Of a stretch of DNA of 20,666 bases, positions 16,338-20,666 are shown in pieces. The position numbers were made by a program, and so were the translations under genes. Source of the DNA: Bacteroidales bacterium (GTDB taxonomy: Bacteria; Bacteroidota; Bacteroidia; Bacteroidales; VadinHA17); assembly GCA_003155705.1 (NCBI GenBank), contig PMEC01000093.1, positions 16,048 through 36,713 on the forward strand, written 5' to 3'. Numbering within the stretch: the stretch's first letter is position 1; every line of letters starts with the position of its first letter. Below the pieces are notes generated by a model. The model did no database searches. It was not told the origin of the DNA and saw nothing but the letters and a program-made list of their open reading frames with translations.

Positions 16338-18605
16338 TTACTTTAACGATATTTGTATTGCATTATGTATTTCTTTAAGAGAAACAGGTTTTGTTAATTG
16401 CTGTTTTACTATCCCCGAATTTACAAGTTTTTCAGCTGATTTTAACTGATTTCTATCACTTATCATGATTATCGGTATGCTAATTTTCTTTGTACTATAG
16501 ATATCAATTAATTCCTGAGGTAAAATTTCTTTTGAGTCATCCATATAAATGATGAGGTCTGGCTTGGTGTCTGTTTCTGAGATTAACTTGATTAACTGGT
16601 TCAGATCCGAAGCAAAAACCAACGTAGAACCACTTCTCTCAAGTGCAAGTGAAAGTATTCTTGATTCATGCCTGTTTCCGGAAATGAAAAGCAGTTTTTT
16701 ACCTCCTTCCTTAAGCTCTTCAATATTATGATATTCACTCGAAACAGGAAGATAGACCGAAAAAACCGATCCTTTATTCTTTTTACTCGAAACAAGTATT
16801 TCTCCATCAAGCTCCGCTATAATCCCATGAACGACTGAAAGACCCAACCCAGTTCCTTTTCCAATTTCGCGGGTTGTAAAATAGGGTTCAAAAATTCGAT
16901 GTATTAATGACGGGTCCATGCCTTCGCCGGTATCTTCAATAGTCACAAGGGCATAATCATCAGCAACTATATTTTTATTCAGATCGTGTCTGACAAGATT
17001 GCCATCAACGATAGCAAGTTTTACAAATACTGTCCCGCCTTTTTCATCCATCGACTGGATTGCATTTGTCATAAGATTCAGGAAGACTCTGAAGAGCTGT
17101 GTGGGATCGGCATGAATATGAACATCTGTAACAGGTATATCGTCTTTAATATCAATGTTTTCTGGTTTACCTGATTTAACAAAACCGATTGTTTCATTTA
17201 ATACATCAGCCACACTCACAGGGATCTTCTCCTGATCAACCTGACGGCTGAAGGTAAGAATTTGGTCGGTAAGAGATTTGGCTTTGGTTATTGCAGCGAT
17301 TATCCTGCCTACCTTTTCTGCTGAGGACGTTGATTTAGGGATCTCTTCCAAAAGCATTTCGGAATAACCATAAATAGTTGCCAGGATATTATTAAAATCG
17401 TGAGCTAAACCTCCTGCCAATGCTCCAATTGTCTCAAGTTTTTGCGCCTGAAGCAGACGGTTCTCGAGCATAAGTTCGCGAGAAGAATCTTCAAATGCAA
17501 AATCGATATATGAAGGATTGCCAGATTCATTTGTCACAATAAACCCACTTATCCTGCAGGCTATTTCATTACCATGGCATGTAAATAGTGGAACACGTCC
17601 AAATGTTTTAATCTGAGTATTAAGCAATTGCGAAAGATGAATTTCAAAGAGACCCTTTTCCGCATAAAATTCGTATATTCCGAGTCCTGTTAAAGAGGTT
17701 TCATCTTCACACTCCATTATTTTCAAAAAAGCCCTGTTAGCATGAATTATTGTTCCGGAAGTATCACACCTCAAAAATCCTATCGGGAGGTTTGTCTCAA
17801 GTTTTTTGAACTCTTCCTCCATATCATTTACAACCTGCTGTGATAGCCTTAGGTCAGTAATATCAAATGTTTCAGCAAGTAAATGTGTAATATCTCCTGA
17901 ATCTTTTGTTATAGGACGAAAGACGACTTCAAAAAATCTGTTCCCAAATAAAGGTGTGTTGAAATTTGCCTCGTATCTCACGGTATTGCCCAGAAAACAT
18001 AAATCGATATTTTCTTTTATTTTTTTCTCAAATGTTTCTTTACCCCATATTTCAGAAAGTGGTTTCCCTATTATGCTTTCAATCTTTATGCTTTGGGTAT
18101 TGCAGAATGTAGCATTGACTTTTTCATATACATATTCCCTGTTTATGATGCTCAGCATTGATCTGGAATTATTGGCAATATGATCGCCAAAATTTTTTTC
18201 ATCTGATAAATACCTGAGATTCGCCTTATCTTCTATATCCCGAATCACTTTATGAAGAAGTGGTTGTATCCTGGTTATGGAAGCCGGAGTTATCACATCA
18301 TAAGCTCCTGACTTAATCATATCAACCGACTTTCCTCTTTCTCTATCCTCCACTATAAAGATTATGAGCGAATAAGCATCGAGCTTCAAGGTTTCTTCAA
18401 GGAATACCTTCCAACTGTAAGAATTATTTCTTTGGTCGGATAGAATTAAATTGGTCTTTGTATCAGGATAAGCCGAAAAGAAAGTGAGATCGGAATCGAA
18501 ATAATTAATCTGCACAAAATCAAGAGATTCAATTATAGTTTTCTTAAGATTCACAGCAAAGGCCGGATCTTCAGAGACTAATGCAACAAACAATTTCCGT
18601 TCCAC
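16338..18605 (-). CDS. PAS-domain sensor histidine kinase flanked by two degenerate receiver domains
   Basis: A 755-residue soluble kinase with no membrane segment. Order: a receiver-like domain (about 1-125) with Glu12/Asp13 and Asp57 (LILSDQ) but Thr-Pro where Lys-Pro is usual (VITPAS); PAS 1 (about 145-250); PAS 2 (about 265-375); a dimerisation helix with phosphoacceptor His402 in GGLAHDFNNIL; an ATPase domain with N-box NLMTNAIQS (Asn514), DTGEGMD (Asp558) and GKGTGLGLS (582-590). Last comes a C-terminal receiver-like domain (about 636-755) with Asp689/Asp690 and Lys739-Pro740, but ISGN in place of the acidic pair. Both receivers are probably impaired. It starts with GTG: an in-frame TAA lies two codons upstream and no ATG is near. 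It begins 29 nt after dnaX ends and 5 nt before the single-domain regulator, its likely partner. The signal is unknown; the PAS domains suggest an internal redox or small-molecule cue. Confidence 0.9.
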   Translation of the reverse strand: MERKLFVALVSEDPAFAVNLKKTIIESLDFVQINYFDSDLTFFSAYPDTKTNLILSDQRNNSYSWKVFLEETLKLDAYSLIIFIVEDRERGKSVDMIKSGAYDVITPASITRIQPLLHKVIRDIEDKANLRYLSDEKNFGDHIANNSRSMLSIINREYVYEKVNATFCNTQSIKIESIIGKPLSEIWGKETFEKKIKENIDLCFLGNTVRYEANFNTPLFGNRFFEVVFRPITKDSGDITHLLAETFDITDLRLSQQVVNDMEEEFKKLETNLPIGFLRCDTSGTIIHANRAFLKIMECEDETSLTGLGIYEFYAEKGLFEIHLSQLLNTQIKTFGRVPLFTCHGNEIACRISGFIVTNESGNPSYIDFAFEDSSRELMLENRLLQAQKLETIGALAGGLAHDFNNILATIYGYSEMLLEEIPKSTSSAEKVGRIIAAITKAKSLTDQILTFSRQVDQEKIPVSVADVLNETIGFVKSGKPENIDIKDDIPVTDVHIHADPTQLFRVFLNLMTNAIQSMDEKGGTVFVKLAIVDGNLVRHDLNKNIVADDYALVTIEDTGEGMDPSLIHRIFEPYFTTREIGKGTGLGLSVVHGIIAELDGEILVSSKKNKGSVFSVYLPVSSEYHNIEELKEGGKKLLFISGNRHESRILSLALERSGSTLVFASDLNQLIKLISETDTKPDLIIYMDDSKEILPQELIDIYSTKKISIPIIMISDRNQLKSAEKLVNSGIVKQQLTKPVSLKEIHNAIQISLK

Positions 18606-18634
18606 AGATTAACCTATTAATTTTTAATAAGTAT

Positions 18635-20380
18635 TTACTCAATATCTAGATTAAAGGATCGCTTCATATCTTTTATTATAGGATACTTGCCAGCAAGATA
18701 ATTATACTTTTGCTCATCAGAATAGAGTATTTCATTGGTTTCAGAAAGATCAACAATAGTATCAATGTCAATTTTTTTTGAATCAAAACGTCTTTCAAGA
18801 AAATTTATAAGCTTCTGTTTATAATTCTGGGTAAACATGTCCTTCTGAGCCGCATTACTTAGGTGTAAAAGAACAGCATCTCCGTTTTGCAGTTCGGGCT
18901 TTATTGATTTAAACATACTTGCGACTCTGGGACTATCCGGAACAACTTCTGAAGAAAAATCTTTCCATGCAGCCAAAAAACTTGCATCATTAAATTGAGA
19001 TTCAATTGTATCTCTGATATTTTCAACTGGAATCTGTTTTGAAATTTCAGATTTTTTGTATTGTTCTGGCTCTTCCGCAATAATATTTTTAATTGATACA
19101 GTCTTTGATTCCTTTTCTTTAACCGGTTCAGGTTTATGAGGAATTAACTGATGGTGACTTATTTTGTTCTCATGGATTTCAATGGTCTGATTAACACTTT
19201 CTGAATTTAAAGGGGCTTTAAGTTGCATCACACGTTCATTCACAAGAACTGTGTCACTCTTTTTTTTTTCAACGGCCGGTTCAGTTTCTGGAACAATTAT
19301 GCACATTTTAATTAAAGAAAGTTCAACATGTAAACGTTGGTTCTTACTGTTTTTATAAGCTAGGTCGCATTCACTGCCAATCTCAAGAGCCTTAAACAGG
19401 AAATCAACCGGGCTTTTCACTGCTTGCTTAAGATATTTTTGTTTTATCAACGGCGTAGCTTCCAGGAGTCGAATAGTAATTTCATCTTTACTTACGAGCA
19501 AGTCGCGGAGATGACTATTTAATCCTGCAACAAAATTGTGCCCATCAAATCCTTTTTCAAGAACTTCATTGAATATAAGCATCACTGATGAAACATTTCC
19601 CTCTAATGCTTTATCAACAGTATCGAAATAGTACTCAAAATCAAGCACATTAAGGTTATCAATAACATCTTTATAATGAATCGTTTTGCCTGAGAAACTC
19701 ACAATCTGGTCGAAGATGGAAAGTGCATCTCTAAGTGCTCCATCAGCTTTCTGTGCTATTATATGAAGAGCCTCCTCTTCGGCTGTTACATTCTCATTTT
19801 TAGCAACATACATTAATCTTTGAACAATTTCCTCAATTCGTATCCTTCTGAAATCAAATATCTGGCAGCGTGAAAGAATAGTCGGAATTATTTTATGCTT
19901 TTCTGTTGTTGCAAGAATAAATATGGCATGTGAGGGTGGCTCTTCCAGCGTCTTTAGAAAGGCATTAAATGCTGATGATGAAAGCATGTGGACCTCATCA
20001 ATTATATATATACTGTATTTTCCAACCTGTGGAGGAATACGTACCTGATCGGTAAGACTCCTTATATCATCGACCTTATTGTTTGAAGCAGCATCCAGTT
20101 CATGTATATTAAATGATCTCAATGTATTAAACGAGATGCACGACTCACATTTATCACAGGCTTCACCATTTTCTTTAAGATTGCTACAGTTAATTGTTTT
20201 TGCGAAAATCCTTGCACATGTAGTTTTTCCGACCCCTCTTGGACCGCAAAACAGATAGGATTGAGTCAGGTGATTATTTTTAATTGCACTTTTCAGCGTG
20301 TTGGTTATTGAATCCTGCCCCACAACCATATCAAATGTGGCAGGACGATACTTACGTGCTGAAACTATAAAATTCTCCAT
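18635..20380 (-). CDS. dnaX: DNA polymerase III subunit gamma/tau
   Basis: ATPase of the clamp loader, which opens the beta clamp and, as full-length tau, links polymerase and helicase. The 581 residues contain the AAA+ module with Walker A GPRGVGKTT (46-54), a zinc module of C65, C75, C78 and C81, Walker B IIDEVH (126-131), sensor 1 in ILATTE and the SRC motif (170-172), then the collar domain to about 362. After that comes a poorly conserved, charged linker and a tau-specific C-terminal domain (about 465-581). Codons 371-374 contain an A10 run with features of a frameshift site, so a gamma-like product of 375 residues may also be made (see 19229-19270). The start MENFIVSARKYRP is typical of the Bacteroidota protein. 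The kinase, regulator and ferritin genes follow closely on the same strand. Confidence 0.96.
   Translation of the reverse strand: MENFIVSARKYRPATFDMVVGQDSITNTLKSAIKNNHLTQSYLFCGPRGVGKTTCARIFAKTINCSNLKENGEACDKCESCISFNTLRSFNIHELDAASNNKVDDIRSLTDQVRIPPQVGKYSIYIIDEVHMLSSSAFNAFLKTLEEPPSHAIFILATTEKHKIIPTILSRCQIFDFRRIRIEEIVQRLMYVAKNENVTAEEEALHIIAQKADGALRDALSIFDQIVSFSGKTIHYKDVIDNLNVLDFEYYFDTVDKALEGNVSSVMLIFNEVLEKGFDGHNFVAGLNSHLRDLLVSKDEITIRLLEATPLIKQKYLKQAVKSPVDFLFKALEIGSECDLAYKNSKNQRLHVELSLIKMCIIVPETEPAVEKKKSDTVLVNERVMQLKAPLNSESVNQTIEIHENKISHHQLIPHKPEPVKEKESKTVSIKNIIAEEPEQYKKSEISKQIPVENIRDTIESQFNDASFLAAWKDFSSEVVPDSPRVASMFKSIKPELQNGDAVLLHLSNAAQKDMFTQNYKQKLINFLERRFDSKKIDIDTIVDLSETNEILYSDEQKYNYLAGKYPIIKDMKRSFNLDIE
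19229..19270 (-). other. Candidate programmed -1 frameshift (or slippage) site in dnaX
   Basis: On the minus strand a run of ten A (19269-19260) is read GAA AAA AAA AAG (E371 K K K374). A -1 shift on it gives GAG then TGA (19256-19254), so the product would be residues 1-374 plus one Glu. Five nt after the AAG, CACAGTTC (19253-19246) can pair with GAAC (19237-19234) and TGTG (19232-19229), with one bulged G and an 8-nt loop. E. coli dnaX has the same arrangement: A-run, one extra Glu codon, UGA, stem-loop. The A10 run alone could also cause transcriptional slippage, as known in Thermus dnaX. No upstream Shine-Dalgarno-like stimulator is visible. Confidence 0.6.
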
Positions 20381-20416
20381 AAAAGTCTTATTCTTTTTTC
20401 ATTAAATGCATCAATA

Positions 20417-20424
20417 CAAATATA
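20417..20424 (-). promoter_or_regulatory. Candidate -7 element for dnaX
   Basis: On the minus strand TATATTTG (20424-20417) is a full match to TAnnTTTG, giving a start near 20410 and a leader of about 30 nt before the ATG at 20380. No TTTG is found about 19 nt upstream. It sits in the 212-nt divergent gap with rpsF. Confidence 0.5.
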
Positions 20425-20525
20425 ATAAAAAGCCTTCAGGATAGGTTAATGAAGATAAATTTAAAAAAGGCACTGAATGATAACATGTTATTAAAGGTAA
20501 TTGATAAATTTTGCATCAAATTATT

Positions 20526-20555
20526 TTTGTTTAAAATAAAAAAGATGTACTTTTG
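20526..20555 (+). promoter_or_regulatory. Near-consensus Bacteroidota promoter of rpsF
   Basis: TTTG (20526-20529), 18 nt, then TACTTTTG (20548-20555) matches the Bacteroidota sigma factor consensus TTTG-N19-TAnnTTTG apart from one base of spacing. The start would be near 20562, about 30 nt before the rpsF ATG. It is the best promoter in the window, as expected for a ribosomal-protein operon. Confidence 0.8.
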
Positions 20556-20568
20556 CGAGCCAAAATCA

Positions 20569-20593
20569 TAAACTATTAAAAGATAAACTATTA
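20569..20593 (+). repeat. 10-bp direct repeat TAAACTATTA in the rpsF leader
   Basis: Exact copies at 20569-20578 and 20584-20593; the second includes the A of the rpsF start codon. It lies within the predicted 30-nt leader. It could influence translation initiation, or be a chance feature of A/T-rich leader sequence. Confidence 0.5.
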
Positions 20594-20666
20594 TGTTGAA
20601 TCAGTATGAAACCGTTTTCATTGCAACTCCCGTTTTATCTGAGAACCAGATGAAGGAAGCGGTACA
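20593..20666 (+). CDS. rpsF: 30S ribosomal protein S6, N-terminal fragment cut by the window edge
   Basis: The visible translation, MLNQYETVFIATPVLSENQM followed by KEAV, matches the N-terminus of bacterial S6, whose first beta strand reads YETVFI and is followed by a helix. S6 binds with S18 in the platform of the small subunit. Only 24 full codons are in the window. It has its own strong promoter and diverges from dnaX. In Bacteroidota rpsF is usually followed by rpsR and rplI, which would lie beyond the edge. Confidence 0.85.
   Translation, partial: MLNQYETVFIATPVLSENQMKEAV

Overview
This AT-rich window reads as a chromosomal segment of a Bacteroidota bacterium, probably from the Bacteroidales or a related order. 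Several things point that way: start codons without usable Shine-Dalgarno sites, several promoters that fit the Bacteroidota pattern (TTTG, about 19 nt, TAnnTTTG), a SecA with the long insertions of that phylum, and the family content (DUF6913 next to dapA, a SiaC/DUF1987 protein, a fused Memo-AMMECR1 protein). No phage, transposon, CRISPR or tRNA gene is visible, and no gene-free stretch exceeds about 240 bases.

Layout. On the minus strand at the left edge, argS is followed by the N-terminal third of ffh, which runs off the window. A plus-strand block follows: a SiaC-like phosphoprotein; a three-gene cluster of an exported Memo+AMMECR1 fusion, an 807-residue membrane protein with a degenerate spermidine-synthase-like domain, and the AmmeMemoRadiSam radical SAM enzyme; then ligA, a DUF6913 protein and dapA. 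The rest is mostly minus strand. secA converges on dapA. Upstream of it is a run of closely spaced genes transcribed dnaX, sensor kinase, single-domain response regulator, ferritin, ending in a clear intrinsic terminator. At the right edge rpsF diverges from dnaX behind a near-consensus promoter.

Most genes are housekeeping: translation (argS, rpsF), protein targeting and export (ffh, secA), replication and repair (dnaX, ligA) and lysine/cell-wall precursor synthesis (dapA). Two parts stand out. First, the Memo/AMMECR1, membrane protein and radical SAM cluster is an AmmeMemoRadiSam locus whose biochemical role I do not know. The fusion has a Sec-type signal peptide and the radical SAM enzyme has a Tat-like N-terminus, so the system may work at or outside the cytoplasmic membrane, with the membrane protein as a candidate extra component. 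Second, dnaX carries an A10 run followed by an immediate -1-frame UGA and a possible stem-loop after 5 nt. This layout closely resembles the E. coli dnaX frameshift site and would yield a 375-residue gamma-like product ending in one extra Glu.
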